Source: Turbatrix aceti (taxonomy: Eukaryota; Nematoda; Chromadorea; Rhabditida; Panagrolaimidae). From it: a stretch of DNA of 64,000 nucleotides. Below are positions 35,001 through 48,022 of the stretch, one piece after another. The position numbers and the translations under genes were made by a program. Every line of letters starts with the position of its first letter. Position 1 is the first letter of the stretch. The notes beneath the pieces are model-generated. The model searched no databases. It saw only the letters and a list, made by a program, of their open reading frames with translations, and had not been told where the DNA came from. Location of the stretch: the NCBI GenBank assembly GCA_963969345.1, contig OZ017768.1, positions 9,076,718 through 9,140,717 of the forward strand. The letters run 5' to 3'.

Positions 35001-38000
35001 ACAAGGCATGCTTTTCTTCCAAGTTTTTCTTCCCAGGCAAGGGGGGTTTGCCAGGAGTGAGTCTAGCATGGACTTTTGTCAGAGATGTATTTTAGATTTT
35101 TGCTGCAGGTGCTGTTGTGACTTGGCAATCACGTGAACGCACCGATAAACCACTCTCGCATGACGAGGTTGTGTGTGGGGACGAAAGAAGCGTGCAGGCT
35201 TGCATCAGTCAGTCGACTCGGCCAGAGGACATCCGCGGCCAAGTCAGTCGCAAGACAAACAACAACACGTAAGCGAGGAGCGAGGATGCCGAGTTCAAAA
35301 GAAAACAATGCTTGCAAGCACCAAAAAAAATTTTTAAAAGATAAAAAAAATTTTTTTGGATTTATTTTTTGATCCGAAGAACGGTAATCTAGGTTCAATA
35401 TCTACATATCTCAAGATACGATTTCCAATTACCCCATTTTTGCTTGCGATACAGTCAAAGAATCAAAATTCCATACCCTCAGGCAAAAAGATAGAAATTA
35501 CGTGAGAAAGACAGCAATTTAATCTTGACACCCAGTCAGTCGCTCGTCACATTTTCTACAGACAAGGTAAATACAAAAAAAACAAACGCAGTTCAAAACA
35601 CAATTTTTTTTCATGACGCGGACACGGTTTTCATCCATCCGACAACATGCTTGGAAAATTGAATTATCTAGTTGTTCCCGATGTTAATGGAATGGATATA
35701 AACACAGACATGACAACAAATGGATAAAAAACAAGTTTGTTGCTGCGTCGGCAAAAGGTCAGCTTCAAGTCTTCAGGGGGAGGGAGGGGAGCAAAAGCTA
35801 TTTGCACTCAAAGGAAAAAAAGGAGAAAAAAACTTTCATGACGACGCCGGAAATAGCGTGGTCAATGCGAACAACAAAGTACAATTTTCAGTGTTTTTGA
35901 GAGTGCTTTATCCATTTTAGCCAGGATTTGGGGTTATTTTAGAAAATGTAAAAAATTGTACTCGCCAGACAGCCGCTATAATACTAAAGAGGGTTATGTA
36001 TGCTCTTCATCCGAACTTTGTGATCAAGAACAACAACAACAGACTTTTTGCAGATCAGTCAGATATTTATTTATTGGCCGACACATGACTTTTATGATGC
36101 AATGAGCACCCGAACACGAGTGCACGCACCGTAAACCCATTACCCGATTGACATCAGACAGTTCGGGAATGCATAATACATAAAAAGCATGTGCACTGTT
36201 TATTTACACTTTGCCCTGACAGTACGAAGTACAAAAAAATATATGCAAGCCTAAGGTGATGAAGAAGAAGAAGAAGACGACGACGAAGCAAAGATCGCTC
36301 GATACATGTGCATCACTTTTAGTATCAATCGACCGTAATCCTGACATTTATGTATGTAAAATGAAAAGAAAGAGTGGACAATCAGCATGTCCGACGGGTT
36401 CAAAGGGAGCAGGAGCTCCGAGGAACAAAAACGCAACGAAAAACTGGTACACCGAGTTCTCTTTTTTTTACACACAAAAAAACGTGCAGGAAGTAAGCAT
36501 TCCAGGGTGGGGGTGTGTTTACGAACAAAATTGTGTATATCGAATTTAATGTGTTGGACTTTTATGGCCTGTCAAACGAAGTGCACGCATTTTGAGAAAA
36601 GCCTTGAGGGAGACAAGTGTGCATCTTAGTTAGCTAGCAAGCCCTTGAGTCACTCCCACAGTGTCAACCGGATGCTGGGGGTAGATCAAAGCGATCAACA
36701 CCATCGACTGCGTCGAGAAAAAGTCAAAAAAAGATGCTACATTTATCGTTCCCGTCACCTGTAGTGATGGTGTCAGGTGGGTGGACATTTCCCGGAGATT
36801 GTCACAGTTTTGCGCAACAAAAATAGATTTTTTGGACTTTGAATGAATGCTCTGGTTTGTTACGATCGTAGCAAAATCGGCGGGGTAAAAGAAATTTTAG
36901 GATCTCTGAGAAATCATAGAATTTATTTACCTGAAGAAAATTTTCCAGGTGTCGAGTTCCAAAAACTCAGATGCTAGATCGTTTCTTTCTGTGCCTGATG
37001 CCCTTTAAAAAAATAATTCTAGCCCCAAAAAAAACTGTTTTGTCCTTTTTCTAGTCTGCCTGAACAAAAAAAGTATTTTCGATGAAACAAAACAGCAACC
37101 ATCAAAAAACACGGAAAATACCGGGAGCAGAGCACATGAAAAAATTTTCATCGCGTTTTCGTCGTCGAAAACCTTCTCCCCCCTCTTCTACTTCTCCTGC
37201 GAGAGAAGGAAGACGGAGAACGAACGAAGGACGAAGGATGAAGACGAAGCGACCGCACTACACTGCTCGCTCGCCGGTCTACTTATCTTCTCACAGGCAA
37301 CACCCCGCCGCGAGCACGCTTGGTGTTTTGGTGTTGCCAGTAAGAAGAGGCGTGGCCTGTGACGCGGCAGGAGGGGGGGGGGGACCAAAGTTCTGCGCCC
37401 TCTCTCCCCGCCGCGTAGTGGACGTGAACGACTCGACCGACGCGATGCGTTCGGAAGAAGGGGAGCAGAGCGATTCAACCGGGCTGGCTGGTTTCGCGTC
37501 GCTTTTTGCAGCGTCGGCGGCGGCGGCGGCGACGACATCGGGCTCAAAGAGGTGCAACTCGATTCATTTTGTGTCACATCAGCGCAAAATAATAAAAGAG
37601 AGGGGAAACGACTCTGAAACTCATCTGTGTTTTGGTATCTACTATGATACTTACATACATAAATGCTATTTATTTTTGTTCGACTGTCTTCAACTGGGTG
37701 AGTAGGGGAAAAAAAAAGTGTGACGGAAGATTCAGTCAGGGCACAAACTAAATATTTATCTATACTTATTTATTGGCGGTTTCACTTGGATTCCCCCCCC
37801 CCTTGCTTGCTCAGGATGTGTGCATCATCAAGCAAAAAAAATGTCTGCTGGCATTGGTTTTTGGTCACCGCCGCAGCTTCTTTTTTTATTCTTTGCAGTA
37901 GTCCTTGCCCTGCTCACCCGGGAGATGATTGAGAGATTCTTCTTTTTTTTCTGTTTGTGCCTGATGCTGATGAAACAAGACGTCATCTCCTCCCCCTTTA

Positions 38001-41000
38001 AGAAGAAAAAAAAATTCAAGCAAAACACAAAAGTGACGAGCACAGGCACAGGCACAAGCACACAAATTATGCAAGATCCTGCACTGAAAGTGGAAATCTT
38101 ACTAAATCTTGCAGAAAACAAACATGCCATGAAAAATCTCGAGGTTTTTCTGAATTTTAAAAAAGGTCATGGGGGAGCAAAGAAAAATGTACATAATTTT
38201 GTGGACCTTGGATGTTTGGATTTTGGGGACATTTATGTTTATAAAATTTTTTACAATTGGAAAAATTTGTTAGTTTTTGGAAGATTTTATTTTAAAATGT
38301 TTGGAAAAAAATTTAGATTGAAGGGCACCCCAGTAGTCAAGCAGAAGAACGGGAGCGCCCCAGCCGCGAAACTACAACAAATGTATTTTTTCTGCATTAA
38401 CCGTTATCTTAAGCCAGAAAAAAACCGGATCAAGCGCTGCCGGTAAGCAAAAAAAATTTTTGTGTTGAGAAAAGGAGTGCACACTACAGTCTATTGAAAA
38501 CGATACCGCCTCTGAAAACAAAAAATCCTCCTAATTTTTTTTTGAGAATTCCACGTTTTTGTCAAGATCCACGACATAGATCGTTATAATAGGTGCTTGA
38601 AAGCACGTATTGCTCGCCTAGAACGATGAATATGCCATTTCACTCTATTTCAAGTCATAAAAAAACACTTTATCACTACAAAATGACTCAAATTCGGTCC
38701 CCCCTTAAATAAAAAATCTCTATCCCTCACCTTTGTGATCCTTTTGTACCAGCAAACGATGTTTGATCCTCAACGAGATACTTGTATCCAAAAAACTCGC
38801 TCAGCCGCCTCCACTCGAACATTCCTGCCCCCCTCTTTGCATTCTTCTATTTGAGTTCCAACTCGTGTTTGGAAGGAGTTCGAGTTATATTTGTACGCAT
38901 TGTATCCCCATTCATGATCAGGTACGACCTAAAAGTGCGCATGCGTGTGTGTTCTGAAGAAAAAAAAGTGGAGGAGAGCAAAGTGCATGGCGTGCAAAAA
39001 CTCCTGTTCCCTGCAAAAATCGCCTAAGGCTGACTTGGCCCTCAAAAATAGATATGTACATACGTAGGAATTAACTTCCTTCGACATGTCCAACAAAAAA
39101 AATAAATACAAAGCCCAAAAAAAATTCTCGAAATTCCGCTGCCTGGTAACTTACTTCCAGGTGGCACACGTTGCATCGCAGATATTAGGGAAGTGGGCGA
39201 CGACTGACTGACTGCACTGATTGAACCCTCGCGCGCGCAAATGCGGAAAAGAACCAAACGTGATTGTCAAACAAACGAATGTATGAATGAATGAGCAAGG
39301 ATGACGTCGTGCGGGAGGGTGTCAGGAGAGGTGGCGGACCAAGTTACGCTCGTTTCAGACAGAAAAGAACTCTCCGGAAGAACACAAAAAACCTTGTTCG
39401 GGTCGCGAACAAGAACAATGTTTGTGCAAAGTTTAGACCATCAAAAACCATTACTCTATGATCACATCAAAGTTTACGTACACGATGGATGAAGAACACC
39501 TAATTCTATTTAATTCTAATTTAGGAATAATTTGATACAACAGAAATTGGTATGTATTTAATTTCAGAAAAAAAACAGGTTTATAGTGTACTGTTTTTAT
39601 GGTGTGAACCATGGACCCATCAAAAACTATGTAAAAAACAATAAACAAGGCCTCCCGCCTAGAATGTAAGTTGACTTTCAAAGAATCCACATAGTCGGTA
39701 GACAGGAACGACGGGAGATGGCATAGCTCGTAAATCGTAAACAGCACCGAGAACTCCCTTACGCGGAAAAAAGGATCAGAATACCAAAAAACGCAGAAAC
39801 TAAAAACGAATACGGTCAACTGGTTTTGGGGGTCTTGACTGGAAAAAAATATTTAGTATGGTAAACTTTTTTGGATCTAAATCAACCATGATTAAAAAAA
39901 TCAAATTGGCGCCAAAAATTCAAAATTGTAGTTTGAGCTACAGTAATCCTATTATATTAATGTAAAATTCTACTCTGAAAAAAAAACCATAAAACAAAAT
40001 TTTCTACTTCCGACCATTGTCACAACCAACCCGGTTCAAAAGTCCAACAAAATTAACCGAAGGATCCCCCAAGGTTCACAGAAGCCAGAAGCAGAGTAGT
40101 AATGCCATATTTTGGTCGTCGTCGCTTTCGCGTTCGCGTATAACAAAATGCCCCGTACTTTGGTTCATGACAGCTGCAGTAGTGTAAAAACAACAAAGAA
40201 AAAAAGGCGACACCGAGCTATAAATAATGGAGTCGACGTGAGGCTTGGAGAAATTCATTCCTCTGCCATGACCTTATTTTATTGCTAACGAGGCAGTACT
40301 AAATAAATACAAATTATTAAAAATACATTCATACTTCGTTCTTTCCTCCCGAGATGTTGGTTCAAATGAATCCAAAAACAGTCAGAATACAATTAAAACA
40401 AAAATACATAAATAAATAGGAAAAAAAGATGTTTGGTTACTGTAGGAGTAGGGAAGTCAAAGCAAAGTACAAATTATGTTAAAAAAAGAAACTACCGTAA
40501 TTTATATAATCTTGGAAGTGCATTAGCCCGGAAGAAAGCTTGGGAAGCAAAGATTGCGGGCACAAACAAACATATTATATTTTTGATAGTATCTATTTAA
40601 TTTGCAAAAGCGTGTGCACATTATGTAAAAAAATACTAAATACATTAGCAAAAACTGATGAAACAAGCACAAAATATATCACAACCCAACCAAAGGTGTT
40701 TGCGTTAGATAAGCCTGCACGGTGACCGTGATGAATGCACGATCGGGAAAATGAACAAGAGTCTAGTTTGAATTCTGAAACCAAGCACAAAGCACGTATC
40801 GTGTGTACGTACGTGTACGGTTGCAACAATGACGCCTGGCAAGATGCAATCATTGCGCGAAAAAAATTACTGTAATTTAAAAAATGTATTTATCCCGTTG
40901 ATTTAGTTTTTTAAGGCTTCCAGGATTAAAAATATTTATGTACAAACTCCAAAAAATATTATAGCATCCCAAAAACGTCATTCGAAGCCCTGCAAAAATT

Positions 41001-42484
41001 TTTGTTCTCAAAAAGTGCACGACATTGACAGCTTCTGCAGTTCTCAATGAACTTTTTTTGTTCGTTCCTTATCTGAAATGCAAGAGTCCCAAAAGAGCCG
41101 GGGAAGTCCCAAACTATAGTTCTATAGTTTGTTCCGTTCTGCAGTCAATGGGAAAGTGGTCTTGATCTTTCTGATCCAAAATGAGTATCATCATCATCCA
41201 TCCGGAGGAGGAGCAGGAAAGAAATTTATAGGAGAGGGGGGGGGCACTTATGCAGGTACTATGTTTTATGTACGTACGACGGAGTGGTTCTTTGATTTGT
41301 CATACATACTACCAACGCGCAGCAGACAGGCGATGCGAGGCGGCACGGGGTAGTATGGGCAACTAACTGATCTATGGGGGTCGTTGGACTGCCCTACGCA
41401 CAGCACGAGGCAATAAAAAAAGTTATTTCTCTCTACGAAATCACGTAACGTATTCCAAAGACACGACAGAGATCCAACACTGGAGACAGCGGGTTTTTCT
41501 AAAAAATTAGTGATTTTTTGTGGCAAATGTAAATGACAATGCCGATTTTAAAAAACAAGCAGCGAAAAAATAAAAGGTCACTTTTTGTCTGCTCGCTCAT
41601 CTGCAGGAAGGGTACAAAAATCTCGCAACCTTTAAACACGCATTTTTCGTGCAAAAAGGACTCTTCACCAGTTTTCTGACGTGCAGGATGCTAATTCGAC
41701 CGGCGATCACCGACATGTCGACCGGGGCGTGCGAAAGTGCGAAACAATCGACGCTCGCTGGACCCGACGAGTCATGCATTGCTCGATGCTCGATGCTCGA
41801 CGCGCGAACGCTCAATGACACTTCTCTGAGTGGATTTCAAAACAAGGAAAGGCTATCACAAGGATCGCTTTCATTTCTGTTTGCACCTTGTTTTTCTCAC
41901 TTACATAAATACATACGAGTTCTTCTCAACTGTTCTGTGCTGCCCATAAATTACGCAGAGTTCGACCGACCGAACAACGGAGAAAACGGCAAGAAACTAG
42001 AGAGAAAAAAGAGTTCACGATGTTGCTACTGTGAGCTGGGGGATGTTCTTTGTTTTGTTTTCGCCAAAGAAGTGACGAATAATAAAGGGGGAACTGTTTG
42101 AAAAAATTGTAAAAACTGCCAAATGACTTCAAAAAAGAATAAACGTGATTTTTGAAATCGTGTTAACAAACTTTTCCAAATATGTTATTTGATTTTGTTT
42201 GGTAAAACAGTCCAAAATTTTAATTATTTATAAATAATTAAAAAAATTTAAAATTTAGGTAAGTTTTACAAAAGTGACAAACTTTTTCTTGCGAACTACA
42301 TTTTTCTCAAGTCCCCCAAAAACACCCATTTTCCAAACTTTTTTTTACTCTAGCAAACAAAATTGGTGAATTTTTTCTTTATTTACGATAAAAAAATCGA
42401 CTTTTAGCCAAACCCATCACGTAATAATATATAAATAAATAAACTCAATTTTTTACCCCACATGACCCCAATAGAAAATTAATC
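32011..42484. other. 10.5-kb gene-poor region
   Basis: I cannot support any exon. Contents: AT-rich sequence with many ATATTTAT-like stretches; GCATGC motifs near 32245 and 32640; a GC-rich island at about 37170-37560 that is open on the minus strand for Ala/Ser/Pro-rich codons but lacks a clear start or splice donor; a poly-C tract near 37794; and a somewhat coding-like GC-richer segment at 41685-41820. It may be regulatory sequence, a large intron, or old transposon debris. Confidence 0.4.
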
Positions 42485-42490
42485 TTTATT
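42485..42490 (-). terminator. Polyadenylation signal of the saposin-like gene
   Basis: AATAAA on the minus strand 29 bases after the stop codon. Confidence 0.65.
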
Positions 42491-42519
42491 ATTTTAAAAA
42501 CACAAGCCAAAAAGTAAAT

Positions 42520-43216
42520 CTACGAACAGTTATTGAGCTCCTTGCAGAGAGCTTTGACACCAAGGTTTTGGTCGTTTGTGAAGCGAGTCACGAGTTCCGG
42601 CAGGTTTGCTGGGGCAAAAAGTTGGAAACAAGACCGAACTGTTTCCTGTGCCACACCTGGTGTTGTAGACCCGTTGCGGCAAGTTTCGTTTAATAGGGCA
42701 CCCAGCTCCGACTAAAACGTGCACAGCGTAATAAATTTAGGGGCAAGATCTTTGCTTACTAGTAATTTACAGAAAATCTTTGCTTACTTCCAAATTTGGC
42801 ATAAAAGTGCTTACAAACGGCAAATCGAATTACGATAATGCAAAACTAGTCAAAAAGTTGGAAACAAAATTTGGACACGGAAAGGGGTTTATTTTTTTTA
42901 TTACTGTTTAATTAACAAAAATCTCTTGTAAAATATTTTTTTGAATTACAGTCCAATTTAAAAAAAAAAATAGCAAAATAAATATTTTTTTTTTTAATTG
43001 AAGAAATTTTTTCTTTGTCATCTTTTGTTATTTTTTCAAATTGTTTTGTGCTGAAAAAAAACAAACCATGACAGTAACGTTGTTTCTGAAGTTGGAAGCC
43101 AGTGTGTTGAGAAAAGTCTCACAGAAAAAGCAAGAAAGCGGATCTGCGGCGTAAATCGTGGCGCAAAGCACAAAAATTAATCCAAAACAAAGGTAGAAAT
43201 TGGACGCCATCTTCAT
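42520..43216 (-). CDS. Secreted saposin-like protein (caenopore type)
   Basis: Exons 43067-43216 and 42520-42711 join in frame to 113 residues. Residues 1-23 form a signal peptide (NFYLCFGLIFVLCATIYAA). The mature part is a single saposin-B fold with six cysteines: C-x2-C near the start (SCFFCETF), a TC-x16-C pair in the middle, and an LC-x5-C pair at the end (ALCKELNNC). Order and spacing match SPP/caenopore and amoebapore-type proteins, which bind or permeabilise membranes and in C. elegans serve in intestinal digestion and defence against bacteria. The intron uses a GTTTGT donor. A TGATAAG GATA site lies about 65 bases upstream of the ATG. The length is normal for a one-domain SPP. Membrane activity is inferred from the family, not seen. 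Confidence 0.87.
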
Positions 43217-43280
43217 CGAGTGTTAATCGAAGAACTTGCATTGACAGAATAATGGTTAGGTTAGCTATGCAATCGGGTAG

Positions 43281-43286
43281 TGATAA
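43281..43286. promoter_or_regulatory. GATA-factor site upstream of the saposin-like gene
   Basis: TGATAAG on the plus strand, about 65 bases upstream of the minus-strand start codon. WGATAR sites drive intestinal genes through ELT-2 in C. elegans; use here is inferred. Confidence 0.4.
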
Positions 43287-43499
43287 GACATGTATCGTTG
43301 TCTGATGGGTATTGAATTCAAATCAATACTGAATGATGATCGGTCAGCTGTATGAAATATTTAGAAAAATCATCGGTTTTTTTTAAATATTATAATTATT
43401 TAGACATAAAAATTTGAGTCGTCCGCTCGATTGATCCAGGACACGTCGCGTGTGCCATGATATTTATGAGCGCCGATGATGGGGGTAGATCAGTCTGGG

Positions 43500-43690
43500 T
43501 CTGAAGAGACGACTGATTGAACAATGTATCAGCGTTCTACGGCTGCGAAACATGGACTCTGACAAAAACAGCAGCAATAGCACTCATTAGAAATCAACGT
43601 CAACTATAACGCCGCTGTCTTGACATACAACTCCGCGACAAAATATCATCTGATGCCATTCGAAAGCGGACCAAAATGCATGATTGGTAC
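43500..43690 (+). pseudogene. RTE-type retrotransposon 3' fragment
   Basis: After small frame breaks the plus strand reads YGCETWTLTKT, then LDIQLRDKIS and DAIRKRTKMHDW. This is the C-terminal block of RTE-clade reverse transcriptases (YGCETWTLTK ... RDRIRNxxIRxRTKVxD). There is an in-frame stop between the blocks and a small deletion before YGCE, so it is a dead copy. Confidence 0.8.
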
Positions 43691-43699
43691 AGCGAAGCG

Positions 43700-46600
43700 T
43701 TACTACGAAAACTGAAATTCGGTTCATGTGCTGCGATTTTTCTACGACACCTCCTTCAATTATGGTAAATTTTATGACGTAAAAAAATTAACAGCATGGT
43801 TTCGAAGAACACATTTTAATTAATTTATGAGTTTACAAAAACTTGAAAAATACTAAATTTCTGACAAAATTACATTTTTTTGTAATTCAACGCTTTTTGC
43901 CTGATCAAAAAGTCGCTGTGAGAACACCCAAAAGTGAAAAAACGCCATGCGCGTGCGCATTTTTATGAGGGATATCACTAATCCGTTAATATCTCGATTT
44001 CTGCCCGCACAAACTCGGATTCTTCGTTGTTATAAATTCGTAATGATATGAAACCTCTGTATGGAAAAAATCGGACCAAAAATGTATGAACGTCAAAGTT
44101 TCTGTGAACCATGTTTACGATTTTCAGATCTCGCCATCTTAGCCCAGGTTGAATATTTTTTTACAGTTCAGGTATCAAAATGTTGGCAAAAATGTGGACA
44201 ATAAATTAGAATAGCAGTAAGAACAAAAGAATGCACATAAAAAAAGCAACGTGAACCTATTTATCCCGCAAGCATGAAAAGCAGGTTCGCATGTTGCGCG
44301 TACTTCTCAAGGAAAATAAGCCTGAAAGTGTATACCGTGCGTGCGTACGCATTTTTTCCCGCCATTTTCTCAAGCCCATTTTTTCGCTCGTTTTTTTGCA
44401 AAGTGCGTTTTGTTCGACGAGGTTTCCTGGAGACAAAAATCAAGATTTAAATTTCGCATTTCTTTTTCATTATAAGGCTTGGATAGTCGTATATTTTCAT
44501 GCCAGAAGTTCTGGTCCAGAACTGACGAGTTGGTTTTTTGTGCGCTTAGTTCGAGTCAGTTCGAGAGTAGGAGATCGACGTCAAACACAAAAATGGACAA
44601 CAGACTTTTCTCAAAAGGAAGCAGATCAATCGAGAAGCGACTGCACAGAGGTGTGCGACACTAATAGTAATTCCCAAAAAAATTTTCAGGCACACCGGAT
44701 ATTTTTGAGCAAAATGGTGATCCGTCGAAATCCAAAATTACCGTTTTTTTGCCGGCTTATTTTAATTTAAAAAAATAGGATTTTGGAGATTCGGCTTCTG
44801 TTTTTTTTTGTGTTTTTCAGAAAAACTAATACCACAAGCCCCCTTGGAATTGTAAAAATTGGCATTTTTAAAACCAAACTAAACTATAGTTTACTCAATG
44901 GCATACTTTAATCGACCTTCCCTGGAATCCTCATTTATGACCTTTGAGTTGTCGTTTCATAGAAGCTGCGTGCTTCCTTGTTTGTTATTCGGTTATCATT
45001 TTTTGAAGAAATGGTACTTTGCTGTTCAATCAGTTTTTTTTCTCATTTTTTTGTGCTTGATGTAAAAATGAAGTTGGCATAAAAATAAATGTTTATTATA
45101 TATTATACTCGGTGTCCAAAGAAATTGGAAGTCACCTGGGAAAAAGGTAAAAAATGATATTGGTTCCATAAAACCGGGCTTCTAAGTTTATGAGTTAGCA
45201 GGGATTTTGCAGCTTCCCTGAGTACTACCTTGCCATTTTGCCAGTCAGCCGAGCACTGCTGCAGACACGGAAAAAAAACTCGCGTACTCGTTAAAGCACA
45301 AAAATGGAAGGTAATTGGGTGGTGGTGAAATTTGTTGTTTGGTCAACTACAGTTGCAGTTATCGTCGGCGTCAACGATGCCAACCAACGACAATGAGACA
45401 TGTTCGTGAATGCCACCGGCTGTCTGTCTAGTCAACCGAGAAGCCATCACGCAGGTTGTCTTCAGGTAGTATGTATACTATAAATATTTTCAAATGCGTG
45501 TCGCCCGGCTTACATTTATTATCTATCCCTGTACCCCGGATTACGGTAGATTCCGTCATCAACCTTTTCCAGCTTTTTTTCAAAAAATTGTTTTGCGTCT
45601 CGTCAAGGATAGATAATTTGTTTTGAAGGAGATTATATCTAAAAAACACTGTGTTCCTAAAAAAGAAGATGGCAACAACAACAAAAAAAAATTGTTGCTA
45701 ATTCTCAAATTTCGTCAACGTGAAAAAAAAACAAAAAAAAAGTTTGGATGTGAAAAACAAATATTTATTTGTATTTTGTAGCGGAAAGAGACGTCTTTCA
45801 AGGTACTTTACTTGCCTATTTGTTTATTGCTGACGTGTTTGTTGATTCCAGTTAGTTCGTCAACTTGGTATCGCGTTACGTGCGTTTGAGCACCAAAACA
45901 CACTTCCATTTTTTACAAAATAAATTTTTTTATGTTTCATTTTTTAACAGTATACATTTTCTTCCAGTGTCTATTTCTGTCAGATGTGCAAAAAATTATT
46001 GTGTTGATTAAAAACAAAAGTTGTCATTATTTACGATTACGGGCTTTTATTTATTTAGCACAACAAAAACGGTGCTGGTGGTATTTATTCGGTCTATTCT
46101 GGGTAAAAAAGCATAATTGCCAGCCAGCGTCCTGCCTCCTTAGAAACCCTCAGTCGCCCTACGTACGTATTTATGTATACAATTTACCCAGGTGACTGGC
46201 AAAAGTGGTTATTCTAAATACTAAAGTGTTTTGTTTTTGCAGAGTGCATCCATCTCTTTTACGTAAACGCTGTAGCGTTTTTTTTTTATCTGGCCGGCAA
46301 ACTTCCTCAGCCGATTGACTGGTTGGGACAGGTACCGACCGGGCAGGACTGGATCAATCAATCACTCACCTCTGCCCCCAGAAACTTTTCTGGCTAGGCG
46401 TGGTCTTTGATCTTGGCTCTCGCCTCAGGGCCTTTTTTGCCAGCCGGCAGGCCGGTCGGTCGGTCGGCCAGTATTGGAGGCACGGCGTGAGAAGAAAAAG
46501 AAACTCTCTTTTTTTTCTCTTCATCTTCTCTTCTTTTTCGGAAAAGTTTTTCCAGTCACGCGGGGAAAAAAGACGAAAAAAAAAACACAGTTGGGGCGGT

Positions 46601-48022
46601 CGCGGAGCGGACTCCGTGCCACACGCCTGCGGCGGCGGCTTGTGTGTCTTTTCTCGCCTCGCGTTCATTTGTTTACTTGACCTCGGAAGAGCAAGCGCAA
46701 AAAGCAGCGCCGCCGCTAAATACGTTTGTTGTCGGATTTTGACCGTGATGACTTTTGTTCTCGCTTCTTTTATTTATCTCCAGCAGCAAAGGCATCCATT
46801 ATCCTTCTGTTTGTCTCCAAAAATAAATACAATTCCAAACGTGGTCGTCTTATCTTTATTTTCTTTCTTTCTATTTTGCTGCAGACTAGGAAATCATTCC
46901 CACTTCCGTATTTTATCATTTTCGGGATTCTTGTTTGAGGATTTTGGCTTTGCTATTATCCTGTGGATTTTAAAAAAAACAAGGGATCGAAAACAAATAG
47001 AAAATGGGTTTTTTTTTGAAAAAAATTAAAGGATCAAACAATTTTATGTATTTTTTAAATTTATTTTCAAAATTATGTCTACCCGGGAAAAAACCTAAAC
47101 TTGGATGATCTGTTTTTTTTGGTCGCGTGATAAATATTCTACACACTTTTTTCACGGTTAAAGTTCTGAAATTTTGTCATAAAAAACGAGTTTGACCCAA
47201 ATTTAGGTTTATTTCATTGTTCAAGTTTGGCGAATTTTGAGCGTTGTTTTTTAAAACCAAATTTGACGGCAAAACTTTAAAATTTATCTAAATTTAGGTT
47301 TCATCTGTTTAAAATTTGTTATTTTGCAATGCTAAAATTTTCGTTTTCATTTAAACAAAAAAAACATTCTTGGTTTTTCTCACAGACCCCAAAACCGACC
47401 CGATTTTTCCGTCTGGATGCCATAAAGTTCATCCGGTTTCATTTTGCCTCTCCGGAAGCGAGATAGTTCCCAGTTCTCGTCTATGAACTCCGTCGCCTAA
47501 CATGCATCGCCTGAAGCTGAATTGATGTGTTCATAAAAAACCACCTCTTTTTTTCCTCTCGCCCATTGCAGTTTTTTTTGCCCAAAAAAGTGTGCCATTA
47601 ATTTTTTAAACATGCCATGCTTAAGCGGCACGCATCAATGACACGCCCCCGCCGTAAAAAAATACTTGCAAGTTGTTCCGTGGTTAATCAGGCGAGTTGG
47701 GGAAAAAATTATTTTTTTTTGGTGAAATTTTTTTTGCTTGAATTTCCGATGCGGAGGTGTTTGGGTGGCAGTCAGGCAATTACCTATATTGCCCCCTTTG
47801 GGAACACGTCATGCCATCTGTTTTTTTCTTGCCTAATCTCGCATGCATTTGAATAGATTGGATTGGATTTCTTCATGCCAATGTTTTTTTTGCTACCGCC
47901 GCCGCTGCTGTTGCTGAGATTTCCTGCAACGCAGACTTTCTCTAGCACAAAGAACAGACAATCCCACTGCATGCGCCTTTGCCTCAATGGACGAAAAAGA
48001 GCGCGCGCGCGCGTCGAATGAA
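43700..48022. other. Gene-poor region with repeat debris
   Basis: No supported gene. A segment at about 44700-44805 (CGAAATCCAAAAT ... GGAGATTCGGCTTCTG) is a diverged copy of the terminal part of foldback D near 53900. An isolated ACACCTCCTTCAATT end near 43750 matches the ends of the element at 49438. A GC-rich stretch at 46380-46700 carries a GGTCGGTCGG microsatellite. Confidence 0.4.

Noticed and set aside
37082..38446. Two ORFs of over 200 codons on the plus strand
   Set aside because: They read through homopolymer and simple-sequence tracts (poly-G, poly-Lys, poly-Ser codons) without domain-like composition or consistent splice context.
44291..44770. 159-codon plus-strand ORF
   Set aside because: Overlaps repeat debris related to foldback D, with AT-driven codon use and no family resemblance.
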